In this document: one piece after another, positions 18,450 to 27,448 of the stretch | How the letters are laid out: the number at the start of each line of letters is the position of its first letter | How positions within the stretch are numbered: the stretch's first letter is position 1 | Notes under the pieces: generated by a model | What the model saw: the letters and a program-made list of their open reading frames with translations, nothing else | The model's database searches: none | What the model was told of the DNA's origin: nothing | Assembly: GCA_035551995.1 (NCBI GenBank) | Contig: DASZME010000012.1 | Span: forward strand, 1-64,000 | Source: RYN-428 sp035551995 | GTDB lineage: Bacteria; Planctomycetota; Phycisphaerae; Tepidisphaerales; Tepidisphaeraceae | DNA length: 64,000 bases | Reading direction: 5' to 3' | Program-made: the position numbers and the translations under genes

Positions 18450-19337
18450 ATGATCCCATCCAGCCCCACGCTGGGCGAGACGCTTCTGGAGAGATCGCGG
18501 ACCTATTGCGAGCAACTCACCCGCACCCAGGCGAAAAATTTCTACTATGGCCTGAAATTGCTCCCCGAAAGCAAACGGGCGGCAATGTTCGCTCTTTACG
18601 CCTACATGCGGCGCGTGGACGACATCGCCGACGACGAGGATGGCCGGTCCGTCCTCCAGCGCCTCGATGACCTGGAATCCTGGCGGATTCAGACGCAGGC
18701 GGCCGTTCAATCCCAACTTGGCGAAGAGCCGTGCGATCCCGTCTGGCACGCGCTATCCGACGCGGTTCGGCGGTATTCGATTCCGTTATCGATCTTCGAC
18801 GAGGTCATCGAAGGCCAGCGCCAGGATCTTGAGCCGCGCCCGTTCGATAATTTCGAGCAGCTTCGCGTCTATTGCTACCGGGTCGCCGGCGTCGTCGGAC
18901 TATCGAGCATTCACGTCTGGGGCTTCGACGGCGGCGAGGCCACCCAGGCCATGGCCATCGACCGCGGCGTCGCTTTCCAGCTCACCAATATTCTGCGCGA
19001 CTTGCGCGAAGACGCCGCCCGCGGTCGCCTGTATCTTCCGTCGGAAGAACTCGCCGCAATGAATGTTTCCGCCGATGATCTGCAACATGGCGGAGCCGGT
19101 TTTTGCGAAATGATGAAATTCCAGATTGATCGAGCCGAAAGCTATTACCGCCGCTCGGCTGATCTGGAAGAGCGCATCGAGCGCGACTCGCGTCCCACGC
19201 TGCGAGCGATGACGGAAATCTATCACGGCCTTCTCGGAAAAATCGCCGCCGACCCGGAGCGCGTGCTCAGCGAGCGGGTGTCGCTTTCCGTGCTATCAAA
19301 ATTGCGAATCGGCTGGCGCGCGCTACGAGCAGGGTAA
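18450..19337 (+). CDS. Phytoene/squalene synthase family protein (HpnD/CrtB-like)
   Basis: Head-to-head prenyl transferase joining two farnesyl or geranylgeranyl diphosphates. Both aspartate-rich motifs are present: DDIAD (57-61) in YMRRVDDIADDED and DLRED (184-188) in NILRDLREDAARGRLYLP. Length (295) suits either presqualene diphosphate synthase (HpnD) or phytoene synthase; hpnC/hpnE or carotenoid genes that would decide are not in the window. The cytochrome P450 lies downstream on the same strand, separated by the repeat tract. Confidence 0.85.
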   Translation: MIPSSPTLGETLLERSRTYCEQLTRTQAKNFYYGLKLLPESKRAAMFALYAYMRRVDDIADDEDGRSVLQRLDDLESWRIQTQAAVQSQLGEEPCDPVWHALSDAVRRYSIPLSIFDEVIEGQRQDLEPRPFDNFEQLRVYCYRVAGVVGLSSIHVWGFDGGEATQAMAIDRGVAFQLTNILRDLREDAARGRLYLPSEELAAMNVSADDLQHGGAGFCEMMKFQIDRAESYYRRSADLEERIERDSRPTLRAMTEIYHGLLGKIAADPERVLSERVSLSVLSKLRIGWRALRAG

Positions 19338-19350
19338 CCCGGTGTGGTCG

Positions 19351-19566
19351 GGTGAGGGGGTGATAGGGTGGCAGGGTGATAGGGTGACAGGGTGAGGTGA
19401 ATAATTGGAATTCACGTTTTGCCGTTCGCTGTCAACTGTTTTTGCACCTTGTCACCTTTTCACCTTTTCACCTTCTCACCTTGTCACCTTGTCACCCTCT
19501 CACCTCGTCACCTTGTCACCCTCTCACCTTGTCACCTTGTCACCTTCACCTTGTCACCACCCTGTC
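19351..19566. repeat. Heptanucleotide repeat tracts in inverted orientation
   Basis: The left block (19351-19400) is built of AGGGTGA-type heptamers; the right block (19445-19566) of about 16 TCACCTT/TCACCCT-type heptamers. The blocks are mutually complementary, with a 44-base spacer, so transcripts could form a very long hairpin. Units vary mainly at the last two positions. It resembles the short tandemly repeated heptanucleotide sequences known from cyanobacteria. In frame it encodes a meaningless Ser-His-Leu-Val-Thr-Leu repeat. Confidence 0.85.
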
Positions 19567-19569
19567 ATC

Positions 19570-19575
19570 TATAAT
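19570..19575 (+). promoter_or_regulatory. Consensus -10 box just upstream of the P450 start
   Basis: TATAAT at 19570-19575 ends six bases before the P450 ATG (19582). Transcription would start at or next to the A of ATG, giving a leaderless message. A TTGTCA at 19551-19556 is too close (13 bases) to be a normal -35. No Shine-Dalgarno is present, in keeping with leaderless translation. Confidence 0.4.
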
Positions 19576-19581
19576 GTTTCC

Positions 19582-20925
19582 ATGCCCCCACCACCCACCC
19601 ACCCACCCGGTCCGCGCAGCTGGTTCCCCGGCGGCGTGGTGATTCCCCTCCGCCGGGACGTTCTTGGATATCTCACGAAGGTCTTTGGCGAATATGGCGA
19701 TTCAGTCTATTTTCGAGCCGGACCTCGCGACTTTTACATTTTTAATCACCCGGATCAGATCCGAGACGTGCTGGTTACCCATGACGCCGCTTTCATCAAA
19801 GGCCCAGCCCTTCAGCGCGCCAAAGATACCCTCGGCGAAGGCCTGCTCACCAGCGAAGGTGAATTTCATCGTCGTCAAAGACGTTTGGCACAGCCCGCAT
19901 TTCATCCCAATCGCGTCGCAACATATGGCGCCATGATGGCGCATATCGCCAATCGCGCCGCCGATGAATGGCGCGATGGCCAGCCGATGGACCTGCATGC
20001 GGAGATGATGAAGGTGACGTTGCGCATCGTCGCCAAGACGCTATTCGACGCGGATGTGGAGAGCGATCTGGAGGGGATCGGCCGGGCGATGGATGTGACG
20101 GTTCGGATGTTTACGCGAACGATGACGCCGTGGGGACCCTGGCTGAATCGATTGCCGCTGCCGGGGAATTTCCGGTTTAAGCGATCGCGTCAACGATTGT
20201 TCGATACGATCGACCGCTTCATCCGCGAGCACCGCGAAAGCGGCGATCGCGGCGATCTGCTGTCGGTTCTCATCCGCGCCCGCGATACCGAAGGAGACGA
20301 CGGCCCGATGTCGGTTTCTCTGCTGCGCGATGAGTCGAACACCATTTTCACCGCCGGGCATGAGACGACCGCCAATGCCCTCACCTTCGCGCTTTACCTG
20401 CTGGCCCGAAATCCCGCCGCCGAGAAAAAGCTGCACGCGGAATTGGATGCGGCGCTCGACGGCCGGCCCGTGACGACGCAAGACGTCGAGAAGCTGCAAT
20501 ATTGCAGAATGGTCATCGCCGAGGCGATGCGTCTGTATCCCCCGGCGTGGGCGATCGGCCGGGAAGTGACCCAGGAAGTCGAGATCGGCGGATATAAAAT
20601 CCCGCCCAGGTCAGTCATCCTGGTCAGTCAGTGGACCACGCATCGCGACGAGCGCTGGTTCCCCAGCCCCGACGAATTCGACCCGAGCCGATGGACCGAC
20701 GACGCGCGCGAAAAACGCCCGCGCTGGAGCTATTACCCCTTCGGCGGCGGCTCCCGCCAATGCATCGGCGAAAGCTTCGCCTGGATGGAAGCGGTGCTGG
20801 TCTTGGCCGCGATCGCCCAAAAATGGCGCGTGGACCTTGTCGATCCCAAGCCGTTGCAGGTTCTCGCGACGATCACCCTCCGGCCCAGAAATGGCGTTCC
20901 GATTATTCTGCGCGCGCGGCGATGA
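19582..20925 (+). CDS. Cytochrome P450
   Basis: A 447-residue soluble haem monooxygenase. Visible landmarks: the oxygen-activation helix AGHETT (258-263), the ExxR pair E314/R317 in EAMRLYPP, the PERF-like region DEFDPSRW, and the haem loop FGGGSRQCIG (387-396) with Cys394 as the iron ligand. The ATG at 19582 is chosen because the upstream in-frame extension is translated repeat. The proline-rich N-terminus (PPPPTHPPGPRSW) is usual for this group. Needs electron donors not encoded here. Proximity to the phytoene/squalene synthase suggests a terpenoid substrate, by inference. Confidence 0.9.
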   Translation: MPPPPTHPPGPRSWFPGGVVIPLRRDVLGYLTKVFGEYGDSVYFRAGPRDFYIFNHPDQIRDVLVTHDAAFIKGPALQRAKDTLGEGLLTSEGEFHRRQRRLAQPAFHPNRVATYGAMMAHIANRAADEWRDGQPMDLHAEMMKVTLRIVAKTLFDADVESDLEGIGRAMDVTVRMFTRTMTPWGPWLNRLPLPGNFRFKRSRQRLFDTIDRFIREHRESGDRGDLLSVLIRARDTEGDDGPMSVSLLRDESNTIFTAGHETTANALTFALYLLARNPAAEKKLHAELDAALDGRPVTTQDVEKLQYCRMVIAEAMRLYPPAWAIGREVTQEVEIGGYKIPPRSVILVSQWTTHRDERWFPSPDEFDPSRWTDDAREKRPRWSYYPFGGGSRQCIGESFAWMEAVLVLAAIAQKWRVDLVDPKPLQVLATITLRPRNGVPIILRARR

Positions 20926-20965
20926 TAACCGCAATATATCCGGTCAGTCGCGCGCAAAGTGATTA

Positions 20966-21025
20966 TCCACGAAGAACACGAATAGACACGAAGGAATCTC
21001 TCTTCCTCGTGTCATTCGTCGTGGA
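20966..21025. repeat. Imperfect inverted repeat, CCACGAAGAACACGAA family
   Basis: TCCACGAAGAACACGAATAG and the following ACACGAAGGA are mirrored by TCCTCGTGTCATTCGTCGTGGA with a six-base offset. It lies between the convergent P450 and PfpI-family genes and may terminate both. Confidence 0.6.
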
Positions 21026-21039
21026 CAAGACACTTCGTC

Positions 21040-21609
21040 CTAAATCACCTCTTTTAGCCACGCCGGCGCAATCGGCTTTCCCTTCCGTCCCGCCGGCGTC
21101 TTGCCGCTCACCAAATCGAGAATCGCCTCCATAAACGCCGGCAGATCGTCAGGCGTACGCGCCGTGATGATCGGCCCATCCACCACGCACTCTTCATCCA
21201 CCCACTTCCCCCCGGCATTGATCACATCATGAACGATCGACATGTAACTCGTGCAACGCCGACCTTTGAGCGCATCGGTCGAGCAGAGCATCCACGGCCC
21301 ATGGCAGATCGCCGCCATCGGAATCTTCTTCGCGGCCGCGTCACGGACGAGTTTGACCATTCCTTCGCTCCGCCGCATATGGTCCGGCGACGATCCGCCT
21401 GGAATGACGATCAAATCATAATCGGAAGCCTTCACCTCCGAAGCGGCTTTCTCCGATTTCTGTGGGTAGCCATGCTTGCCAACGAATGTATCGCCGGCCT
21501 TTGGGCCGATGACATCGACGGTATGCCCGGCTTCTTTGAGGCGCAGACGAGGGTATTGGAGTTCAAGGTCTTCGTAGATCTTTTCGACGAGGATTGCGAT
21601 TTTTGCCAT
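21040..21609 (-). CDS. DJ-1/PfpI-family protein (class I glutamine amidotransferase-like)
   Basis: A 189-residue single domain of the DJ-1/PfpI superfamily, whose members act as deglycases, stress proteins or proteases. The nucleophilic elbow is AAICHGPW, with its Cys at about 102, followed by His. The acidic partner is in AILVEKIYEDLE, and IVIPGGSSPDHMRR is the usual preceding loop. Length and motifs fit the general-stress PfpI subgroup. Which activity it has cannot be told. Confidence 0.85.
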   Translation of the reverse strand: MAKIAILVEKIYEDLELQYPRLRLKEAGHTVDVIGPKAGDTFVGKHGYPQKSEKAASEVKASDYDLIVIPGGSSPDHMRRSEGMVKLVRDAAAKKIPMAAICHGPWMLCSTDALKGRRCTSYMSIVHDVINAGGKWVDEECVVDGPIITARTPDDLPAFMEAILDLVSGKTPAGRKGKPIAPAWLKEVI

Positions 21610-21777
21610 AGGGACATTTTGATCGGTTGCCGGGAGTTTCGCAATGTGTTTTTCATCCCCTTAAACTTGGCGACCAACCCATGACTCGAACTTCGCCCTT
21701 CGCCGATCATTCACTTCGGTGAAGGTGTACAACCCTCGTATGCCGTTTGGGAAGTCGCTCCCGCGGCGCCCTTCGTA

Positions 21778-22524
21778 TCAACTGATTCGTAATCCCCGGC
21801 AGCTCCGCTCGTATGATGCTTCAAGGTCAAGCGGAGCCGCAATATCTATATCGAGCCACAACGGCAGCGTGGGCAGTGGGTTTCCGAGATACAACTGGTA
21901 GAACCAGGATTCAAATTTTCCTTCCTGGCCCACGTGTAACCATCGACACGCAATGGCATAAAGGGCCGGCGATGGAGGCCCAATCGACAAATCTCTTTCG
22001 CCGATCTGGTCTAGTAGTTCGCAATACAAGTTCCCGCCACGCTCGGTAACTGCGTCGACGATCGAGACGGCAACGCCTTGCCGCAAGAGGGTGGCACATT
22101 TGGCGGCGAAGGCATGGCGGTTTTCCGGGCGGTCCTTATTCGAGGGGCTGACGATTTCCACCGCTGCGACCAATCGCCGCGTGCTTGTTTCATGAACGAG
22201 AACTTCATATGCGTCCTGTTCCGGAAATTCCGTTTTCAGAGCAAGGGTCGGCTGCGGCGGCGCCCAGACGGCCGTCGCAACGCCGCCCTCCTCGTCGGGG
22301 GCGCGGGCCAAATCGTTACGATCGTGCATCAATGTGGCCACGTCAATCTCGAAGGCGGTTCCAAGATGAATGCGCGGTGAAGCGATATAGCGGGACGGCA
22401 GCTTTTCATTCAGGGCAAGCGCCATCAGGGCCGGCCAAGTCCCATGCAGACTTTCCCACGGGATGAAGTCACTGATCGGCGGGTGGAAATGATCGCGCAG
22501 CGGCATAAGCAGCGTCTCCAGCAC
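21778..22524 (-). CDS. DUF4058 family protein
   Basis: A 248-residue cytoplasmic protein matching DUF4058 by its opening (MLETLLMPLRDHFHPPISDFIPWESLHGTWPA is the family's usual N-terminal order of motifs, here at residues 1-32) and by RRLVAAVEIVSPSNKDRPE. The latter resembles the D-ExK core of restriction-like nucleases, but no nuclease activity is established. The start is GTG at 22524. These proteins are abundant in cyanobacteria and planctomycetes. Confidence 0.75.
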   Translation of the reverse strand: MLETLLMPLRDHFHPPISDFIPWESLHGTWPALMALALNEKLPSRYIASPRIHLGTAFEIDVATLMHDRNDLARAPDEEGGVATAVWAPPQPTLALKTEFPEQDAYEVLVHETSTRRLVAAVEIVSPSNKDRPENRHAFAAKCATLLRQGVAVSIVDAVTERGGNLYCELLDQIGERDLSIGPPSPALYAIACRWLHVGQEGKFESWFYQLYLGNPLPTLPLWLDIDIAAPLDLEASYERSCRGLRIS

Positions 22525-22598
22525 GATTGTACGCTGGTTCGACGGCGGAATACATTCATGGCCGGCGATACTTGCCGGGGTTGCCCGCGCCGTTTAAA

Positions 22599-23990
22599 TC
22601 AACCCGCGATGATCTCCGTCAACTGCTTGCTCGCGATGCCGACCGGGCGGTCGAGCGGAACGCCGGCGCAGGTCAGGAGCGTGCCAAGCAGATCGCCCTG
22701 GTTACCCTTGGAATCGGGCAGAAAACGCCCTGTTTTGAGGGCGCCGCCGCCCTTGCCGGCGATGATGAACGGCAGGTTGGCTCGAGCGTGCTTGTTGCCA
22801 TCTTCAAGACCCGAACCCCACATCATGATGCAGTTGTCGAGCAGCGTGCCGTCCCCTTCGCGCAGGCTGTGCATGCGTTTGATCATGTATGCGAATTGGG
22901 CGACGTTGAACGCGTTGATTTTGGCGACCTTGTCGAGTTTCTCCGCTTGATAGTTGTGATGGGTGCAGGAATGGTGCTCGTCGGGAAAACCCAGCTCCGG
23001 ATAGGAAACGCCATTGGGCGTCGATCCGATGTAGGTGCTCACCCGCGTGAGATCGGTCTGGAAAGCCAGGACGTTGAGATCGCACATCACCTGCATGTAT
23101 TCGCTGCGTTTGTCTCCCTCGGGAATCTTGATCGCGATCGGCGCCGAGTCGGTAACGGCTCGGCTATTGACGCTGATTCCCGCCGCGGCTTTGGATGCTT
23201 CGATCTGGCGGAGTTGAATCGCGGCGATACGCCGTTCGACCGACCGCACGCTGTCGAGGTATTCGTCGAGCTTGCGCTGATCGGAAGAATTTAAAGTTCC
23301 GCGCAGATCTTTGGCGCCGCCAAGGACCAGATCGAGCATGGATTGATCGAGGGCATCGGCGGCGGTCGTTGTCGTGCTTCCTGCCTTGCTGTTTTCACGG
23401 CACTGGAACAGCCGCTTCAAAACGGCCCGCGGACTGATTTCGGCCGGCAGCGGCTGAGTCGGGCCGCGGAAGCTGCAATGCGAGTAATACGCCGCGTTCA
23501 ATCCGTCCTGGTTTTCCTTGTGCGTCTGCGGCATCGTCGCCAACTCCAGCGACGGCAATGGCGTAAACGCCCCGACATAGTTGGCCGCGATCTGGTCGGC
23601 CGAGATCGCGATGTTGACCACATCCCGCTTGTCCGCATCCGGCAGCGTCGCGGTGAGCCAGGTCGAAAGTTCCAGGGCATGCGGCGCACCAGTGAATGGA
23701 GCGTTCGGCACGCCGCTGATGCCCTTCATCACCAGGCATTGATCGAGCACCCCTTGCAGCGGCTGAAGGATCGGCGTCGGCGCCGACAGATAGGCCGACG
23801 GATCGGTTGGCCAAAACCGCTCCATGATCACGCCGTGCGGCATGTACATGAAGCCGAGCCGCACGGGTGGCTTATAGATCGCTCCCTTGGGCTGATCCGC
23901 CCAGCCCATGGTCTCCATCAACGGCAGCGCGAGCGCGACGCCAAGGCCCCGCAGGCAGGTGCGACGACTGATTAACGAATTGCTTCGCAT
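22599..23990 (-). CDS. DUF1552 protein with twin-arginine signal
   Basis: A 463-residue exported protein. The N-terminus MRSNSLISRRTCLRGLGVAL is a twin-arginine signal. The body contains PPVRLGFMYMPHGV, YVGAFTPLPSLEL and the C-terminal MWGSGLEDGNKHARANLPFI, typical of DUF1552. The ATG at 23990 is preferred to a much longer in-frame extension that would include pseudogene sequence. DUF1552 genes usually accompany a DUF1592/DUF1587 cytochrome-type gene; none is here, so this is an orphan copy. Function unknown. Confidence 0.85.
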   Translation of the reverse strand: MRSNSLISRRTCLRGLGVALALPLMETMGWADQPKGAIYKPPVRLGFMYMPHGVIMERFWPTDPSAYLSAPTPILQPLQGVLDQCLVMKGISGVPNAPFTGAPHALELSTWLTATLPDADKRDVVNIAISADQIAANYVGAFTPLPSLELATMPQTHKENQDGLNAAYYSHCSFRGPTQPLPAEISPRAVLKRLFQCRENSKAGSTTTTAADALDQSMLDLVLGGAKDLRGTLNSSDQRKLDEYLDSVRSVERRIAAIQLRQIEASKAAAGISVNSRAVTDSAPIAIKIPEGDKRSEYMQVMCDLNVLAFQTDLTRVSTYIGSTPNGVSYPELGFPDEHHSCTHHNYQAEKLDKVAKINAFNVAQFAYMIKRMHSLREGDGTLLDNCIMMWGSGLEDGNKHARANLPFIIAGKGGGALKTGRFLPDSKGNQGDLLGTLLTCAGVPLDRPVGIASKQLTEIIAG

Positions 23991-24037
23991 GAAGTGAATA
24001 CCCCTACTCTTTGCCGGCGTTGGAGCGGGAACAGGCG

Positions 24038-24310
24038 TCACTCTCTTCGTTCTTCTCGCTTCGGCTTGGCGTGAGGCGGGACTTTGCCCGACGGCAACGA
24101 CAGCCATTCCACATCGAAATGGCCGTTGTAGCAAACAGCCGACCCCAACGGCCATCGACGTATTTACGATCGGCTTCAATGGCGGTGTTGCCGGTCTCCA
24201 GGTAGTTGTCGTTGCAATGGACATTGGAATATGACCACGGAAGGAGGGGTGGCCAAAGAGATAGGCCGCGCCATGGGGGTTGATCGTTCGGGTGCGCTGG
24301 ATCGTCATGT
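24038..24310 (-). pseudogene. Decayed pseudopilin-like (H-X9-DG) C-terminal remnant
   Basis: Three successive frames together look like the C-terminus of a DUF1559/pseudopilin protein: HGAAYLFGHPSFRGHIP, then SNVHCNDNYLETGNTAIEAD and RKYVDGRWG, then SAVCYNGHFDVEWLSLPSGK ending at a TGA at 24038-24040. No prepilin N-terminal helix is found upstream. Two frame changes within 270 bases mean it is not functional. Confidence 0.45.
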
Positions 24311-24844
24311 CTTCGGCGTCGACTGATTCGCCGGGGCGGCATCTTCACAAGGGGCATTGCGCCGCGATGCACGTTGACCAGAGAATCGCGGCGGCTCATC
24401 ATTGCGTCGAAGGATGTCGATTTTCAACAACGCGCCCTCTTGCGCGGCTCTCCACCGGCCAACCTGCCCGCGTCCGATCGATTTAAGCTTTCCATCGCCC
24501 TCGTGCGAAGGCTGGCGGCTCGCACCGCCGCCTCGATCTCCCAAGTGACTCACGCCATGCTTTGTTGCATGTTTCAAATTCCAACCGAGCCACCGGAAGC
24601 CGGCGCTCATTCCATGAATTTATACTCATCCAATTCAACAAAATCGAACGGCGGCACGACCCGAAAAACGCCACTGCGTCGGTGTTGCTGGATCGTATTC
24701 CTTTGAGTTCATGCGAGAGCAGGTTTTGAGACGTATTCGCGCCGAGTTAGACAGCGTCTCTTCAAATTCTGTACTTTGACTGTAAGACTTCCATCGGTGT
24801 TGCGACTAACACGGGGGATTCGACGGAGCAACAGGAGACTTTGC
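24311..24844. other. Stretch without a recognisable gene
   Basis: 534 bases between the pseudopilin remnant and the GMC oxidoreductase. Short open frames on both strands have no motif, ribosome site or typical codon pattern. It may be older parts of the same decayed pilin gene. The last part must contain the GMC operon promoter; no clear consensus is seen. Confidence 0.5.
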
Positions 24845-26629
24845 ATGGCGATCATTTCCGCGTCCGAAGCCAGGAAAGATTATGACGTGGTGATCGTCGG
24901 CTCCGGCGCCGGGGGTGGGCAGTCGGCTTATACGCTCACCATGGCGGGGCTGAGGTGCGTCATGCTGGAGGCGGGGCGAAGCTATGACGTGTTGAATGAA
25001 ACGCCGATGTTCAATTTGCCGAATCAGGCGCCGTTGATGGGGGATGCGACGCCGGATAAGCCGTATGGATTTTACGACGCGACGGTGGGCGGGGGATGGG
25101 AGGTGCCGGGGGAGCCGTATCGTTCGGTACATACGCGGAAGGAAGAGGAATTTAAGTGGTGGCGGCCGCGGATGATGGGCGGAAGGACAAACCATTGGGG
25201 GCGGATCGCGCTGCGCGGCGGGAAGCATGATTTTAAGCCGCAATCGCGCGACGGGCTGGGGTTTGATTGGCCGATCGAGTATGAAGATCTGGCGGACTAT
25301 TACACGAAAGTGGAGATGTTGATCGGCGTGTACGGTGAAAACCAGACGCCGGAGTTGGAAAATACGCCCAATAGCCCGGCGGGGGTGTTGCTGCCGGCGC
25401 CGCGGGGGCGGGCGGCGGAATTGCTTACGCAGAAGCATGCGCGAACGCTAGGCATTCCCGTCATCGCGATCCATCGGGCGGTCCTGACGACGCATCTCGA
25501 TTTCAAAAATATTCCCGCCAAGCTTCATCCGGGAAACGTGCGGGCCCAGCGCATCTGCGCCGAAGCGATGGCGAATCGGTCCGCCTGTTTCTGGGCGACG
25601 CCGTGCGGGCGGGGATGCAACGTCGGAGCCAATTACCAGTCTACTACGGTTCACCTCCCGCCGGCCCTGGCGACGGGGAATCTCGATATTATTCCGATGG
25701 CTCACGCACGCGAAGTTCTTATTAACAAGGACGGCAAAGCGACCGGCATCGTTTTCATCGACAAGACCACCGGCAAGGAACAGCGCGTCACCGGCAAGGC
25801 GGTGATACTCGCCGCCGGCGCGGGGGAAACCGTGCGGATTCTGCTTAACTCGCACGCGGCGAACTCTTCGGGACTCGTCGGCAAATATCTGATGGACAGC
25901 GTCGGCGCCAGACTCTCGGGCCATATTCCCGCGCTGGAAAATCTTCCGCCTCACAACGAAGACGGGGCAGGCGGCGACCATCTGTATTCGCCCTGGTGGC
26001 TTTACCGGGAGCAACGGGCCGGCAAGCTTGATTTCGCCCGCGGCTACCATATTGAAATGGGCGGCTCCCGCCATATGCCCGGCGGCGCCAATCCGGTCCC
26101 CGATGACATGACGCGCGGAAGCTATGGCACAAAATTTAAGGAAGACGCCCGCCGATACTATGGATCATTCGTAGGCTTCGCCGCACGCGGGGAAATGATC
26201 CCAAACGAAGACTGTTATGCCGATCTCGATCCGACTACAAAAGACAAGTTCGGCATCCCCGTCCTTCGCTTTCACTGGAAGTGGAGCGACCACGAATTGA
26301 ACCAGGCCGCCCACGCCGAAAAAACATTCGCGGCCCTGTTCGAGGCGATGGGCGGAACGGTTCGGGGCAAGGTCCATTCCGACCGCCATGACGCGATCGA
26401 AAACCCCGGCAGCATCATTCACGAAGTGGGCGGCGCCATCATCGGCGACGACGCGAAAAAATCGGTCTGCGACAAGTGGAGTCGCACGTGGGACGTGAAA
26501 AATCTTCTGCTCTGCGACGGCGCCCCCTTCGCCTCCAACGCCGACAAGAATCCCACCCTCACCATCATGGCCCTGGCGTGGCGCGCGTGCGATCGGCTGA
26601 TCGACGACGCACGGAAAGGAAACCTGTGA
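24845..26629 (+). CDS. GMC-family FAD oxidoreductase
   Basis: A 594-residue flavoprotein. The Rossmann motif VVIVGSGAGGGQ (15-26) binds the FAD ADP moiety. MMGGRTNHWGRIALR is the GMC signature loop. EVGGAIIGDD and DGAPFASNADKNPTLTIMAL form the C-terminal active-site region, with Asn as substrate-binding residue. Subfamily architecture matches gluconate/2-keto-gluconate or glucose-fructose type dehydrogenases oxidising sugars or polyols. ATG 24845 has GGAG eight bases upstream. The next gene overlaps by four bases and encodes the partner subunit. No signal peptide, so export by hitch-hiking with the Tat partner is likely. Confidence 0.88.
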   Translation: MAIISASEARKDYDVVIVGSGAGGGQSAYTLTMAGLRCVMLEAGRSYDVLNETPMFNLPNQAPLMGDATPDKPYGFYDATVGGGWEVPGEPYRSVHTRKEEEFKWWRPRMMGGRTNHWGRIALRGGKHDFKPQSRDGLGFDWPIEYEDLADYYTKVEMLIGVYGENQTPELENTPNSPAGVLLPAPRGRAAELLTQKHARTLGIPVIAIHRAVLTTHLDFKNIPAKLHPGNVRAQRICAEAMANRSACFWATPCGRGCNVGANYQSTTVHLPPALATGNLDIIPMAHAREVLINKDGKATGIVFIDKTTGKEQRVTGKAVILAAGAGETVRILLNSHAANSSGLVGKYLMDSVGARLSGHIPALENLPPHNEDGAGGDHLYSPWWLYREQRAGKLDFARGYHIEMGGSRHMPGGANPVPDDMTRGSYGTKFKEDARRYYGSFVGFAARGEMIPNEDCYADLDPTTKDKFGIPVLRFHWKWSDHELNQAAHAEKTFAALFEAMGGTVRGKVHSDRHDAIENPGSIIHEVGGAIIGDDAKKSVCDKWSRTWDVKNLLLCDGAPFASNADKNPTLTIMALAWRACDRLIDDARKGNL

Positions 26630-27342
26630 TCGATCCAAACATGCCCAGGCTCGTTCAACTTGGATTGCCCGATCGCGTCTCGCGCCGAGCGGCGATGCAA
26701 TGGGTGATGGCGGCGGTTGCCGCGTCGGCGTGCGCGACCACGGGTAAAGCGCTGCCGGTCGGACGCACCGTCACGCCGCAGGAAGAAGCCGCCATCCAGC
26801 CCGCGCCCACTGGCGCCGGCTATGGTCCCGATCCGAAGCTGACCACCATTTACAAGCCCGGCGATCTGTGGCCGCTGACGTTTAACGCCGATCAGCGAAA
26901 GCTGGCGGCGGCGCTGGCCGACACGATTATTCCAAACGATCATCTCGGGCCCGCCGCCGCCGAGGTTGGCGTGGTGGAGATGATCGACGAATGGATTTCC
27001 GCACCTTATCCGCAACAGCGTGGGGACCGCCCGGTGATTCTCGACGGCATGGCGTGGCTGGACAAAGAATCGAAGGCCCGATTCGCCAAAACCTTCGTGG
27101 ACTTGACCGAAGCGCAAAGGCAGGCGATTTGCGACGACATTTGTTTCGCGTCCACAGCCAAACCCGCGTTCAAAACGCCGTCGCGTTTTTTTGGAAAATT
27201 CCGTTCGTTGTGCGCGTCGGCGTATTATGCCACGCCGCAAGGATGGAATGCGATCGGCTACGTGGGAAACGTCGCGTTGGAAAAATTCGATGGTCCGCCG
27301 GCGGAGGTGTTGGAGAAACTGGGATTAACTCCGGCGAAATAG
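26626..27342 (+). CDS. Gluconate 2-dehydrogenase subunit 3-like, Tat lipoprotein candidate
   Basis: A 238-residue partner of the GMC enzyme. The N-terminus SRRAAMQWVMAAVAASAC holds a twin-arginine pair (20-21) and a lipobox-like ASAC (Cys36), so it could be exported folded and lipid-anchored. The body contains LAAALADTIIPNDHLGPAAA and a His/Trp pattern typical of this subunit family. GTG 26626 overlaps the upstream stop (GTGA); an ATG at 26641 is an alternative. A third cytochrome c subunit, present in many such complexes, is missing. Confidence 0.82.
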   Translation: MIDPNMPRLVQLGLPDRVSRRAAMQWVMAAVAASACATTGKALPVGRTVTPQEEAAIQPAPTGAGYGPDPKLTTIYKPGDLWPLTFNADQRKLAAALADTIIPNDHLGPAAAEVGVVEMIDEWISAPYPQQRGDRPVILDGMAWLDKESKARFAKTFVDLTEAQRQAICDDICFASTAKPAFKTPSRFFGKFRSLCASAYYATPQGWNAIGYVGNVALEKFDGPPAEVLEKLGLTPAK

Positions 27343-27439
27343 AGCATTTCTCATATTGGGCAAGTGACCTCCGGTCGCGAAACACGCCCCGAAAGATCGC
27401 TTTACCAACATGATAAATACTCTAACTTAAAAGTGCTCT
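27341..27439. repeat. Inverted repeat flanking the GMC operon end
   Basis: AGAGCATTT (27341-27349) is mirrored by AAAAGTGCTCT (27429-27439). It spans nearly the whole gap between the convergent operon ends and may serve as a terminator. Confidence 0.4.
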
Positions 27440-27448
27440 AAAAACGCG

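Noticed and set aside
19445..19566. Possible CRISPR array
   Set aside because: Units are seven bases long with no spacers and no cas genes nearby.
19405..19581. N-terminal extension of the P450
   Set aside because: It is translated heptamer repeat (Ser-His-Leu-Val-Thr-Leu units); the P450 begins at 19582.
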